Below, piece after piece: positions 24,825-33,743 of a DNA stretch of 64,000 nucleotides. The stretch comes from Polaribacter sp. (lineage in GTDB: Bacteria; Bacteroidota; Bacteroidia; Flavobacteriales; Flavobacteriaceae). The notes beneath the pieces were generated by a model that saw nothing but the letters and a program-made list of their open reading frames with translations, had not been told where the DNA came from and searched no databases. The translations under genes and the position numbers were made by a program. The stretch spans positions 115,390-179,389 of the forward strand of contig JAOLXX010000002.1 in assembly GCA_028343155.1 (NCBI GenBank). The letters run 5' to 3'. Each line of letters opens with the position of its first letter. The first letter of the stretch is position 1.

Positions 24825-25799
24825 ATGAGTTTTTTTAAAAAAATATTTTCAAAAGAAAAAAAGGAAACCTTAAACAAAGGATTAGAAAAAACTAAAGAAA
24901 GTTTCTTTGGTAAACTATCTAAGGTTGTTGTGGGAAAATCTAAAATAGATGCTGATGTTTTAGATGATTTAGAAGAGGTTTTAATAGCATCTGATGTTGG
25001 TGTTGATACCACGCTAAAAATCATCAATAGGATAGAAGCAAAAGTTGCCAAAGATAAATATGTTGGTACAGACGAATTAAATACCATTCTTCGCGAAGAA
25101 ATTGCTGGTTTATTATCTGAAACGAATGTAGGCAATGAAACTGATTTTACAATTCCCTCTTTACCTACTGATTCGGAAGGAATGAAAACACCCTATGTCT
25201 TAATGGTTGTGGGTGTAAATGGTGTTGGGAAAACAACGACTATTGGTAAGTTAGCAGCCCAATTTAAAAAACAGGGTTTAAAAGTAGTTTTAGGAGCTGC
25301 AGATACTTTTAGAGCCGCGGCAATAGATCAATTACAAGTTTGGGCAGACAGAACAGAGGTGCCCATTGTACGGCAGGAAATGGGTTCAGATCCTGCTTCT
25401 GTAGCGTTTGATACTTTAAAATCTGCCCTTAGACAAAATGCAGATGTTGTTATTATTGATACTGCTGGTCGATTACATAATAAAGTGAATTTAATGAATG
25501 AATTGACAAAGATCAAACGCGTTATGCAAAAAGTAATAACAGATGCTCCTCATGATGTTTTGTTGGTGTTAGATGGTTCTACAGGGCAAAATGCATTTGA
25601 ACAAGCAAAACAATTTACCCTGGCAACAGAAGTAACTTCTTTAGCGGTTACGAAGTTAGATGGTACTGCAAAAGGTGGTGTTGTCATTGGTATTTCCGAT
25701 CAATTTAAAATTCCTGTAAAATATATTGGAGTAGGAGAAGGAATAGATGACTTACAAGTATTTAATAAATACGAGTTTGTTGATTCTTTTTTTAAATAG
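24825..25799 (+). CDS. ftsY: Signal recognition particle receptor FtsY
   Basis: SRP GTPase that docks ribosome-SRP complexes at the membrane. 324 residues: a short basic N-terminus (MSFFKKIFSKEKKETL) instead of the long acidic A domain of E. coli, then the helical N domain and the G domain with GVNGVGKTTTIGKLA near residue 129, DTFRAAAIDQL, DTAGRLHNK, TKLDGTAKGG and GVGEGIDDLQ. Followed by a terminator. Its RNA partner is encoded at 14739. Confidence 0.96.
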   Translation: MSFFKKIFSKEKKETLNKGLEKTKESFFGKLSKVVVGKSKIDADVLDDLEEVLIASDVGVDTTLKIINRIEAKVAKDKYVGTDELNTILREEIAGLLSETNVGNETDFTIPSLPTDSEGMKTPYVLMVVGVNGVGKTTTIGKLAAQFKKQGLKVVLGAADTFRAAAIDQLQVWADRTEVPIVRQEMGSDPASVAFDTLKSALRQNADVVIIDTAGRLHNKVNLMNELTKIKRVMQKVITDAPHDVLLVLDGSTGQNAFEQAKQFTLATEVTSLAVTKLDGTAKGGVVIGISDQFKIPVKYIGVGEGIDDLQVFNKYEFVDSFFK

Positions 25800-25809
25800 G
25801 AAAAAAAGT

Positions 25810-25846
25810 AAAAAGGCTCCACATATCTGTGAGGCCTTTTTATTTT
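25810..25846 (+). terminator. Terminator after ftsY
   Basis: AAAAAGGC-TC-CACA pairs with TGTG-AG-GCCTTTTT around a short loop, apart from two mismatched bases, ending in TTTTTATTTT. It lies about 10 bases after the ftsY stop. Confidence 0.8.
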
Positions 25847-25950
25847 AAAATGAACTGTATAGAGTTGCTTCAATTTTAATTCAACGAGTTAATACTATTG
25901 AGTGAAGTTTTAGGGAGGGTTACCCCTGGTAATTAAAATACAGAGGGGTA

Positions 25951-28152
25951 TTATTCTTTTATTTTTTTATCTTTAAAAGCGTCAAATTTATTAGTTTGTT
26001 TCTTTGGCCAGCTATTATTGGAAGTATCTATATCAGCAGTCTCAAAATCAGGGTCAAGAAAAATACTTCTAATCTCTTGTGTTGAAGCAAATACTTTTTT
26101 AACCGAAGTATCATTCTTCATCCAAATTTGAGATGGAAAAGTTTGCCTTTCAATTGTGCCATCAGCATAGGTTAATTCAACAATAATTGGCATTATCAAA
26201 CCTCCAGGCTTCTCAAATTCTACGGAATAAATAAATGTGGGTATTTCTTTTCCTTTTGCATACGAATCCATTGCGCTAGGGTTTGCATCTTCTTTTTTAT
26301 CAGTGATGTAAACTAACTCACCTAGATTATCAAAATACTGTTTGTATTGTTCTTTTAGTTTTGTAACTCTTTCTCCTGGTTTGTCAGTTAAATATAAAGG
26401 TTTTACTGCTTTAATTCCGATGTCAGTTACATCTGTTGTATAAAACCAACCTCTCCAAAACCAATCCAAATCCATACCAGAGGCATCTTCCATAGATCGG
26501 AAGAAGTCAGCAGGAGTTGGGTGTTTGAACATCCAACGTTTAGAATAGGTTCTAAAAGCATGATCAAACAATTCAGGTCCCATAATGGTTTTTCTTAATA
26601 TGTAGAGACCAGCAGCAGGTTTTGTGTAAGCATTTGGTCCAAATTGTTTTACATAATCTCCCTGAGACATAATAGGGGAGATGTTACTTTGATCTCCACT
26701 CATATATCTTGTAATTTCTTTTGCAGGATTTGTAGCAAATAATTCAGGATCATACACCAATTCCGCTAAAATTTCTACAAAAGAATTTAAACCTTCATCC
26801 ATCCAGGTCCATTGTCTTTCATCGGAATTCACAATCATCGGAAAAAAGTTGTGTCCTATTTCATGAATAATTACACCCAACATGCCTTTTTTTGTTCTGT
26901 CGGAATAGGTTCCATCAGGGTTTGGACGACCAAAGTTGAAGCAAATCATAGGGTATTCCATTCCTTGTCGCTCTGAATGCACAGAAATTGCTTTTGGATA
27001 TGGATAATCAAAGGTTAATTTTGAATATTCAATAAGTGTGGTTGCAACTGCTCTTGTTGAATGTTCTTCCCATAATGGATTTCCTTCTTTAGGGTATAAA
27101 GAAACCGCCATGACCGTTTTTCCATTTATATTGGTTGCCATTGCATCCCAAATATACTTTCTTGAAGATGCAAAAGCAAAATCTCGCACTCTTTGAGCTT
27201 TAAATTTCCAAGTTTTTGTATTTGTAGCACGTCCTTTCTCTGTTTTTTCAGCTTCTGCTTGTGTTACTATAAAAACAGGGGTTTTATAAGATGTTTTTGC
27301 ATTTTTCCACCGTTTTCTTTGTTCTTTAGTTAAAACATCTTTTTCATTTTGTAAGACACCTGTTGCGTCTACGATATGATCTGCGGGTACTGTTATGTTG
27401 ACTTCATAATCTCCAAACTCTAAAGCCCATTCAGAACGCCCCCAAAACTGCATATTTTGCCATCCTTCTACGTTATTATAAACAGCCAATCTTGGGAAGA
27501 ACTGAGCAATTGTATAATTGTTGTTTCCATCAGGAAAGGATTCTAATCCAGAACGACCCCCATCTTTATTGATATCGTTTATTTTATAGTTCCATTGAAT
27601 ACTAAATTTAAAAGTTCCTCCAGAATCCAGGGGCTTTGGTAAATCAATACGCATCATGGTACTGTTGATAAAGTAAGACAAAGGGATGCCATTACTTTCT
27701 ACTTTTTCAATCTTAAATCCAAACCCCTTATTTTCTTTCATATACTTACTTTGAAATTTTTCTGGAGTAATAAATTCAGATGCACCTGTAGATTTTACCA
27801 AAGGAGTTTTAGAGTCGTTTGCTCTCATGTTTTGGTCTAATTGAACCCATAAATAGTCCAATTCATCTTTGGAATTATTATGATATGTGATTTTTTCATT
27901 ACCATAAATTTTGTTGGTACTTTCTTCCAATCGAATGTCCATTACATAATCAACTTTTTGCTGAGAATATTGACTTCCAGGAGCTCCTGAAGCAGTATGT
28001 TGGTCGTTGGGAGTAGCCAAAACATCTTTTAGCTGTCTAAATTTATTCTGGTCAATATGTCCTTGTTCTATTTTCTTTATTATTTGTTCTTGTGCAAAAG
28101 AGCTTACAATAACAAATAATAAAGAAAATAAGAAGATATAATTTTTTTTCAT
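25951..28152 (-). CDS. M1 family metallopeptidase (copy 1)
   Basis: 733-residue secreted zinc aminopeptidase-like protein. Signal peptide MKKNYIFLFSLLFVIVSSFA. The M1 beta domain precedes an exopeptidase-type motif QGMEYPMICF (equivalent of GAMEN), the zinc site HEIGH at residues 430-434 and the third ligand Glu in WMDEGLNSFVE. A long C-terminal region includes PTPADFFRSMEDASGMDLDW. Substrate unknown; probably periplasmic or surface peptide digestion. Tandem with a close paralogue downstream of the DUF6702 gene in reading order. Confidence 0.92.
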   Translation of the reverse strand: MKKNYIFLFSLLFVIVSSFAQEQIIKKIEQGHIDQNKFRQLKDVLATPNDQHTASGAPGSQYSQQKVDYVMDIRLEESTNKIYGNEKITYHNNSKDELDYLWVQLDQNMRANDSKTPLVKSTGASEFITPEKFQSKYMKENKGFGFKIEKVESNGIPLSYFINSTMMRIDLPKPLDSGGTFKFSIQWNYKINDINKDGGRSGLESFPDGNNNYTIAQFFPRLAVYNNVEGWQNMQFWGRSEWALEFGDYEVNITVPADHIVDATGVLQNEKDVLTKEQRKRWKNAKTSYKTPVFIVTQAEAEKTEKGRATNTKTWKFKAQRVRDFAFASSRKYIWDAMATNINGKTVMAVSLYPKEGNPLWEEHSTRAVATTLIEYSKLTFDYPYPKAISVHSERQGMEYPMICFNFGRPNPDGTYSDRTKKGMLGVIIHEIGHNFFPMIVNSDERQWTWMDEGLNSFVEILAELVYDPELFATNPAKEITRYMSGDQSNISPIMSQGDYVKQFGPNAYTKPAAGLYILRKTIMGPELFDHAFRTYSKRWMFKHPTPADFFRSMEDASGMDLDWFWRGWFYTTDVTDIGIKAVKPLYLTDKPGERVTKLKEQYKQYFDNLGELVYITDKKEDANPSAMDSYAKGKEIPTFIYSVEFEKPGGLIMPIIVELTYADGTIERQTFPSQIWMKNDTSVKKVFASTQEIRSIFLDPDFETADIDTSNNSWPKKQTNKFDAFKDKKIKE

Positions 28153-28297
28153 ACGTTGAATTTATTTGTTTATAAAATTAGTTATTAGATAGTCAATTTG
28201 TTAAAGAATAATAAACCTTTATCAAAATAGGATTTTGATAGAATATCTAATTTTTTACATTCATATTTAATACGTTAGCATTGATTTAATGATCATT

Positions 28298-30418
28298 TCA
28301 TTCTTTAATTTTACTCTTAAATTTTTCGAATTTATTTTTCTTTTCTTTTGGCCAGCTATTGTTAGATTGGTCTACATCAGCAGTTTCTTGGTATGGATCT
28401 ATTGTGATTTTAGAAATTTCTTTCCTAGAAGAAAATACTTTTGTAACTTCTTTGTCATTATATCTCCATATTTGTGCAGGATATATTTTTCTTTCACTTG
28501 TACCATCGGTATAGCTAAAATGAACAATAATAGGCATTACTAATCCACCCGGTTTGTTGTAGGTAATTTCGTAATGAAATTTTGAATTTGTATCAGTACC
28601 AAAACCTAATCCGATTGTTTTGTCTTCGATAAAATCAATAGCATCACCATTTACCTTTGTGTGGTATTTTTTAACACTTTTAATACCGATGTCTGTTACA
28701 TCAGTTGTGTAAAACCAACCTCTCCAAAACCAGTCTAAATCGATACCAGAAGCATCTTCCATAGTTCTAAAAAAATCTGCTGGCGTTGGGTGTTTAAACA
28801 TCCATCTTTGAGAATAGGTTCTAAAGGCATGGTCAAATAATTCTTTTCCCATAATGGTTTCTCTTAAAATCCATAAGGCAGTAGCTGGTTTTCCGTAGGC
28901 ATTATTTCCAAATTCATATACGTGATCTCCTTTGGACATAATTGGCGCAATTTTAGATTGATCTCCACTCATATATTTAACAATATTTTTTGGATATCCC
29001 CTTCTGATCGGAAATTTTTTATCATAAGCTAATTCTGCTAACATTTCTACAAAAGAATTCAATCCTTCATCCATCCAAGTCCATTGTCTTTCGTCAGAAT
29101 TTACAATCATAGGAAAAAAATTATGACCTACTTCGTGAATTGTTACTCTTATCATTCTGTATTTTACTCTGTCAGAATAGGTGCCATCTGCTTCTGGTCT
29201 TCCTGGGTTGAAACAAATTTGAGGATATTCCATTCCCATTTGGCCATCTACTGAAATCGCTTTATGGTATGGATAATCAAATGTGTATTTAGAATATGTT
29301 TTTAATGTTTGTGCAACCGCTCTTGTTGAATGGGTTTCATATAAAGGGTTTGCTTCTTTAGAATATAAAGAATAGGCCATGACCGTTTTACCATTTATAT
29401 CCACTGCCATAGCGTCCCAAATAAATTTTCTTGAGGAAGCAAATGCATAATCCCTTACATTTTTAGCGACAAACTTCCACGTTTTCATTTCTTTTGATTT
29501 GCTTTTTTCAATTTCTACAGCTTCTTTTTGTGTGCGAATTAATACTGGATTATCAAAAGTATTTCTTGCTTTTGCCAATCTTTTCAACTCTTTCTTGGTC
29601 AAAACGTCTCTTTCGTTTTGTAGTACACCAGTTGCTCCTAACATATGATCTTTTGGTGTTGTAATATTTACAGTATAGTCTCCAAATTCTAATGCAAATT
29701 CACTTCTTCCCCAAAATTGATCATTTTGCCAACCTTCAACGTTATCATACACACACATTCTTGGATAAAATTGAGCAATTACATAATTGTTATTATCATT
29801 TTCAGTAAAGTGTTCAAAACCAGATCTACCCCAAATTTTTCTATGGTTGTTAATGTTGTACCACCATTTAATTTTAAATGAAAAAGTTTCACTAGCTTCC
29901 AATGGTTTTACCAGGTTAATTCTCATCATTGTTTGATTTACGGTATGAGATAATTTACTGCCATCAGTATTTGTTACGCTAATAATGTTAAAACCACCAT
30001 CAAAAGGAGTTTCAGAGAAACTACTTTCAAATCTTTTTTTACTAAGACTTTTAGAAATCTTAGTGGGTTGAATGTCTGGAGTTTTAGAGTCTTTTGCTCT
30101 CATATTTTGGTCTAGTTGTACCCATAAATATGACAATTCATCTTTAGAATTATTATGATAAATAATAGTCTCGCTACCTGCTATTTTTTGGTTTTCATCA
30201 TCTAAAATAATGTCCATTACATAATCAACTTTTTGTTGCGAGTAATTTACACCTGGAGCCCCTGAAGCAGTTCGCTGACTATTAGGTGTTGCTAATTCGT
30301 ATTTAAGTTGTTTGAACTTGTTCTGATTCGTATGCCCTTGTTTAGTTATTTTTTCTTGGGCAAACATCATGGTTCCAACTAATAACATCGTTAGTATATG
30401 TAGCGTGGTTTTTTTCAT
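28298..30418 (-). CDS. M1 family metallopeptidase (copy 2)
   Basis: 706 residues from the ATG complementary to 30416-30418, which opens a good signal peptide (MKKTTLHILTMLLVGTMMFA); the frame extends nine codons further but that start is less likely. Zinc site HEVGH at residues 428-432, third ligand in WMDEGLNSFVE, substrate motif MGMEYPQICF. Shares long identical blocks with copy 1 (HPTPADFF, DLDWFWRGWFYTTDVTDIG), so the two arose by tandem duplication. They diverge at the mature N-terminus and the C-terminal 90 residues. Confidence 0.92.
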   Translation of the reverse strand: MKKTTLHILTMLLVGTMMFAQEKITKQGHTNQNKFKQLKYELATPNSQRTASGAPGVNYSQQKVDYVMDIILDDENQKIAGSETIIYHNNSKDELSYLWVQLDQNMRAKDSKTPDIQPTKISKSLSKKRFESSFSETPFDGGFNIISVTNTDGSKLSHTVNQTMMRINLVKPLEASETFSFKIKWWYNINNHRKIWGRSGFEHFTENDNNNYVIAQFYPRMCVYDNVEGWQNDQFWGRSEFALEFGDYTVNITTPKDHMLGATGVLQNERDVLTKKELKRLAKARNTFDNPVLIRTQKEAVEIEKSKSKEMKTWKFVAKNVRDYAFASSRKFIWDAMAVDINGKTVMAYSLYSKEANPLYETHSTRAVAQTLKTYSKYTFDYPYHKAISVDGQMGMEYPQICFNPGRPEADGTYSDRVKYRMIRVTIHEVGHNFFPMIVNSDERQWTWMDEGLNSFVEMLAELAYDKKFPIRRGYPKNIVKYMSGDQSKIAPIMSKGDHVYEFGNNAYGKPATALWILRETIMGKELFDHAFRTYSQRWMFKHPTPADFFRTMEDASGIDLDWFWRGWFYTTDVTDIGIKSVKKYHTKVNGDAIDFIEDKTIGLGFGTDTNSKFHYEITYNKPGGLVMPIIVHFSYTDGTSERKIYPAQIWRYNDKEVTKVFSSRKEISKITIDPYQETADVDQSNNSWPKEKKNKFEKFKSKIKE

Positions 30419-30470
30419 TTGTAAATGAATTAAATTAGTGAACAAATTAAGAATAAGTTTATAAAAAGCG

Positions 30471-30968
30471 TTAAAATTTTAAAAAACCTTTATCGTTTTC
30501 AGCGATTAATAAAATACTTTTATGATTTTGACCAACTTTCGTTTTTATTAAATTTTGTTGTTTTGGAAAGTGACTTGTTAAAATTTTATTTTCAATTTCG
30601 ATGCTATTTATCTCAGTTACATTTTCAATTTCTAGATATAAATAAATTAAATCTCCATCATATTCTTTTCCGATATAGGTGAAATTTCTAGAAATATTGT
30701 TAATTTTTAAATGTAGTTTTTGTTTTAAATACTTTTCAAAATAGGTGTCATTTTCTTTAAGTTCGTCTTTTGTATCAATTTGTAGGTCTATATTGAATTC
30801 TTTGTTTAGAGCGACTTCAATATCATCCATAAAAACATTAATGGTAATTTGCAGTGTTTGTAATTCGCTTCTAAATTCAATTTGTGTTAAGCTCAAATAA
30901 TATTTGTGGGCAGAAAAAGAGAGTAGCGGAATTATAAAAAAAAGTAAAAGAGTATTTTTAATTTTCAT
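30471..30968 (-). CDS. DUF6702 family secreted protein
   Basis: 165 residues with a signal peptide (MKIKNTLLLFFIIPLLSFSA) and then HKYYLSLTQIEFRSELQTLQ, typical of DUF6702. The mature part is predicted beta-sandwich (VFMDDIEVALNKEFNIDLQ; YLYLEIENVTEINSIEI). Unknown function; I know the family next to M1 peptidases in flavobacteria, as here, suggesting a shared envelope role. 52 bases upstream of M1 copy 2 on the same strand. Confidence 0.83.
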   Translation of the reverse strand: MKIKNTLLLFFIIPLLSFSAHKYYLSLTQIEFRSELQTLQITINVFMDDIEVALNKEFNIDLQIDTKDELKENDTYFEKYLKQKLHLKINNISRNFTYIGKEYDGDLIYLYLEIENVTEINSIEIENKILTSHFPKQQNLIKTKVGQNHKSILLIAENDKGFLKF

Positions 30969-30997
30969 TATGATAATAAAACAATTACAGTACTAAA

Positions 30998-31755
30998 TTA
31001 GTCTTTTTTTATGATTTTTAAATAAGAAACACTTTCTCTTTCTAAAATTTTAATCACTTCTATCAGTTTACTTTCTTTATGTAATTTATATATTCCTAAA
31101 GGATTGCAGTATTCTAAAAAATGAAAATAATTTTCTGCAGGAATTTTTAATTTTTCGAAAAAAAAATTTTCTCCTAATTCTGATATTATTTTATAGGAAA
31201 ATTCTTCTTTTTGTTTCAATTCTTTAAGCAAAGCCCATAAACGTTCTGAGTCTTTAAAAGGAATTTTTGCAGCAACACCAACACCTTCAAAAGAATTTGC
31301 AACAGTATTTACGACTTGAGGTCTAACTCTTTTATCTATATTATCGTCAGCTTCAACAATTTTCATATCTATTTAGAAAAATCCATAACATTTCTTAATA
31401 TAGAATCTTTTTTATTTGTTGGTACTGCGTTTACATCTAAAGTTAATCTACCCATTAAATGATTTTTTTTTAATTCAAATTCATCTAAAACATACGTGTT
31501 TGGTTTTAACTTGATTTTTAACGATTCGTTTGCGATATCTTTTTTAGAAATAGTTATTATTCTTGTGATGTGTTGAATGGATGAAATTTGTAAAGAATCT
31601 CCCAAAGAAACAAAAATATCGAAACTACCATTATCTAGAGAAAACGTCTCTTGGTTTGTTTTTAGGTTGATAACATTTGCATTGCTTACAATACCTATAG
31701 AATTTATAGTTTGTCCAGTAATCAATATTCCTTTTTCTTGTGACAACAAAGAAAG
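30998..31755 (-). pseudogene. Frameshifted secreted protein with carboxypeptidase-like regulatory domain
   Basis: Two frames make one protein. 31369-31749 gives a CarboxypepD-like beta domain (ITGQTINSIGIVSNANVINL, then LKIKLKPNTYVLDEFELKKN) ending NVMDFSK, stop; 30998-31366 continues in another frame from KIVEADDNIDKRVRPQVVNT to the end. Removing one base at about 31370 joins them as DFSK-IDMKIVEADD. The 5' end has no ATG: LQLSLLSQEKG looks like the end of a signal peptide whose start is cut off by a stop codon. So both the export signal and the frame are damaged. Probably once worked with the neighbouring DUF6702 and M1 genes. Confidence 0.75.
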
Positions 31756-31824
31756 CTGAAGTGCTTCTTAAAAATGTAATAAGAGAATTATAAACTTGTG
31801 TTAAAGTAAAGTGTATAAAATTAC

Positions 31825-31832
31825 TATTTTTG
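31825..31832 (+). promoter_or_regulatory. Predicted -7 box for pepE
   Basis: TATTTTTG, full match to TAnnTTTG, only 4 bases before the pepE ATG; transcription would start at or next to the start codon, implying an almost leaderless mRNA. Confidence 0.45.
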
Positions 31833-31836
31833 AAAT

Positions 31837-32538
31837 ATGAAAAGAATGATAGTTGCCAGTACTTCAACAATTCATGGAAGTAGCTATTTAGCCTATTTAA
31901 CACCAACATTAAAAGATCATTTTAAAAGTGTTAAAGAATTATTATTTATTCCTTATGCAAGACCAGGAGGAATTTCTTATGATGAATATACCGCTATTGC
32001 TAAGAAATCGTTTTCAAAAATGGATATTGATGTTAAAGGGATTCATGAATTTGAAAATCCTATAGATGCAATAAAAAAATCGGAAGCAATTTTTACAGGT
32101 GGAGGAAATACGTTCGAATTGGTAAATCAATTATACAAAAACCATGTATTAAGTACTTTAAAGGAAGTTATCAATGAAGGAACTCCTTATTTAGGAACAA
32201 GTGCAGGAAGTAATATTTGTGGTGTAAACATGATGAATACCAATGATATGCCAATCGTTTACCCTCCAAGTTTTAAAACTTTGGGTTGTATTCCTTTTAA
32301 TATTAATGCACATTATTTTGTTCCAATAAAAGGGACAACGCACATGGGAGAGACCAGAGAAATTCGTATCAAAGAATTTCATGTTTTTAATGAAATTCCT
32401 GTTTTAGGTTTGCGGGAAGGAAGTTGGTTAGAGATAAGAGGTGATAAAATTGTTTTGAGAGGAAATTTTACAGCAATACTTTTTCAGCAAAATAAAGATC
32501 AAATTGAGTTAGAAAGTGGCTTGGCAGTTGTTTTTTAG
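31837..32538 (+). CDS. pepE: Dipeptidase E (alpha-aspartyl dipeptidase)
   Basis: Serine peptidase of family S51 that cleaves Asp-X dipeptides. Catalytic Ser in YLGTSAGSNICG near residue 125, preceded by the strand FTGGGNTFELVNQLY, and followed by FNINAHYFVP and VLGLREGSWLEI. 233 residues matches PepE of E. coli. Cytoplasmic, without a signal peptide. Confidence 0.93.
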   Translation: MKRMIVASTSTIHGSSYLAYLTPTLKDHFKSVKELLFIPYARPGGISYDEYTAIAKKSFSKMDIDVKGIHEFENPIDAIKKSEAIFTGGGNTFELVNQLYKNHVLSTLKEVINEGTPYLGTSAGSNICGVNMMNTNDMPIVYPPSFKTLGCIPFNINAHYFVPIKGTTHMGETREIRIKEFHVFNEIPVLGLREGSWLEIRGDKIVLRGNFTAILFQQNKDQIELESGLAVVF

Positions 32539-32592
32539 TTTGAGAGATAGAAAAGGAACCTTTTTTATTTCAATACAACCAAAAAACACCTA

Positions 32593-33738
32593 CTAATAAT
32601 TCACATAATCTACAATTTCTAGACCATATCCAATCATACCAACACGTCTTGTTTGTTGTGTATTTGTAATTAATTTTAATTTACTGATATTTAAATCGTG
32701 TAAAATTTGTGCACCAATACCAAAATCTTTGTTGTCCATTTTAATGTCTGGAGCCTTTAAGTTTCCGTTTTCTTGATTCTCTTTTAAAATAGATAATCTA
32801 TTCAGTAAATTTTGAGATTGATGTTGTTGATTCACAAAAATGACCGCTCCTTTTCCTTGCTCATTGATTACCTGAAACATTTGGTCCAATTTTTTATCTG
32901 CATTATTTGTCAAGGTTCCTAAAATATCATTATTCACTAAAGTTGAATTCACTCGTGTTAAAATCGGTTCATCTCTGGACCAAGAACCTTTAGATAACGC
33001 AATATGAATTTGATTATTCGTGGTTTGCTGATAGGCTCTTAATCTAAATTCACCAAACCTAGTTTTTATATTAAAGTCTTCTTTAATCTCAATTAGCGAA
33101 TCATGCTCCATTCTGTAAGCAACTAGATCTTCAATAGAAACAATTTTAATATCAAATTTTTTAGCGACTTTTAAAAGTTGAGGCAAACGTGCCATTGTTC
33201 CATCCTCATTCATGATTTCTACAATAACACCTGCCGGTTGTAAACCCGCTAAGCGAGCAAAATCAATTGCAGCTTCTGTATGACCAGTCCTTCTTAAAAC
33301 GCCTCCTTCTTTTGCTCTTAAAGGAAAAATATGGCCTGGTCTTGCTAAATCGAAAGGTTTTGTACTTTTCTTTATTAAAGCTCTAATTGTTAAAGCTCTA
33401 TCCGAAGCAGAAATACCCGTTGTAACTCCTTTTCCACGTAAATCTACAGAAACAGTAAAGGCGGTTTCCATTGGATCTGTATTGTTGTTCACCATCATGC
33501 CTAAGTCCAACTCTTTACATCGCGTTTCAGTCAAGGGGGCACAAATTAATCCTCTTCCATGAGTTGCCATGAAATTAATCATTTCTGGGGTAACTTTTTC
33601 AGCAGCAGCTAAAAAATCGCCTTCATTCTCTCTATTTTCATCATCTACAACAATAATAACTTTACCATTTTTAATGTCTTCGATAGCTTCCGAAATTGAG
33701 TTTAATTGTATGTTTTCTTTTTTATTTTGAGCTGTCAT
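32593..33738 (-). CDS. ribB: 3,4-dihydroxy-2-butanone-4-phosphate synthase with degenerate GTP cyclohydrolase II domain
   Basis: Riboflavin biosynthesis. The N-terminal RibB domain is complete: VDDENRENEGDFLAAAEKVT, THGRGLICAPLT, GVTTGISASDRALTI, RPGHIFPLRAKEGGVLRRTG and HTEAAIDFARLAGL. The C-terminal 170 residues have the RibA fold pattern (FGEFRLRAYQQTTNNQIHIA; DFGIGAQILHDLNISKLKLI) but lack the zinc-binding Cys cluster (CLTGDxxxSxRCDC) needed for GTP cyclohydrolase II. So a separate ribA is expected elsewhere. 381 residues. 5 bases behind the LptF/G-like gene. Confidence 0.92.
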   Translation of the reverse strand: MTAQNKKENIQLNSISEAIEDIKNGKVIIVVDDENRENEGDFLAAAEKVTPEMINFMATHGRGLICAPLTETRCKELDLGMMVNNNTDPMETAFTVSVDLRGKGVTTGISASDRALTIRALIKKSTKPFDLARPGHIFPLRAKEGGVLRRTGHTEAAIDFARLAGLQPAGVIVEIMNEDGTMARLPQLLKVAKKFDIKIVSIEDLVAYRMEHDSLIEIKEDFNIKTRFGEFRLRAYQQTTNNQIHIALSKGSWSRDEPILTRVNSTLVNNDILGTLTNNADKKLDQMFQVINEQGKGAVIFVNQQHQSQNLLNRLSILKENQENGNLKAPDIKMDNKDFGIGAQILHDLNISKLKLITNTQQTRRVGMIGYGLEIVDYVNY

Positions 33739-33743
33739 ATAGG

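Noticed and set aside
31631..31909. 92-residue minus-strand frame overlapping the pepE start
   Set aside because: It runs in a different frame across the broken carboxypeptidase-like gene and the pepE promoter; no family features.
32551..32566. AAAAGGAACCTTTTTT as a terminator between pepE and ribB
   Set aside because: The loop would be two bases, too small for a stable hairpin; transcripts may simply converge here.
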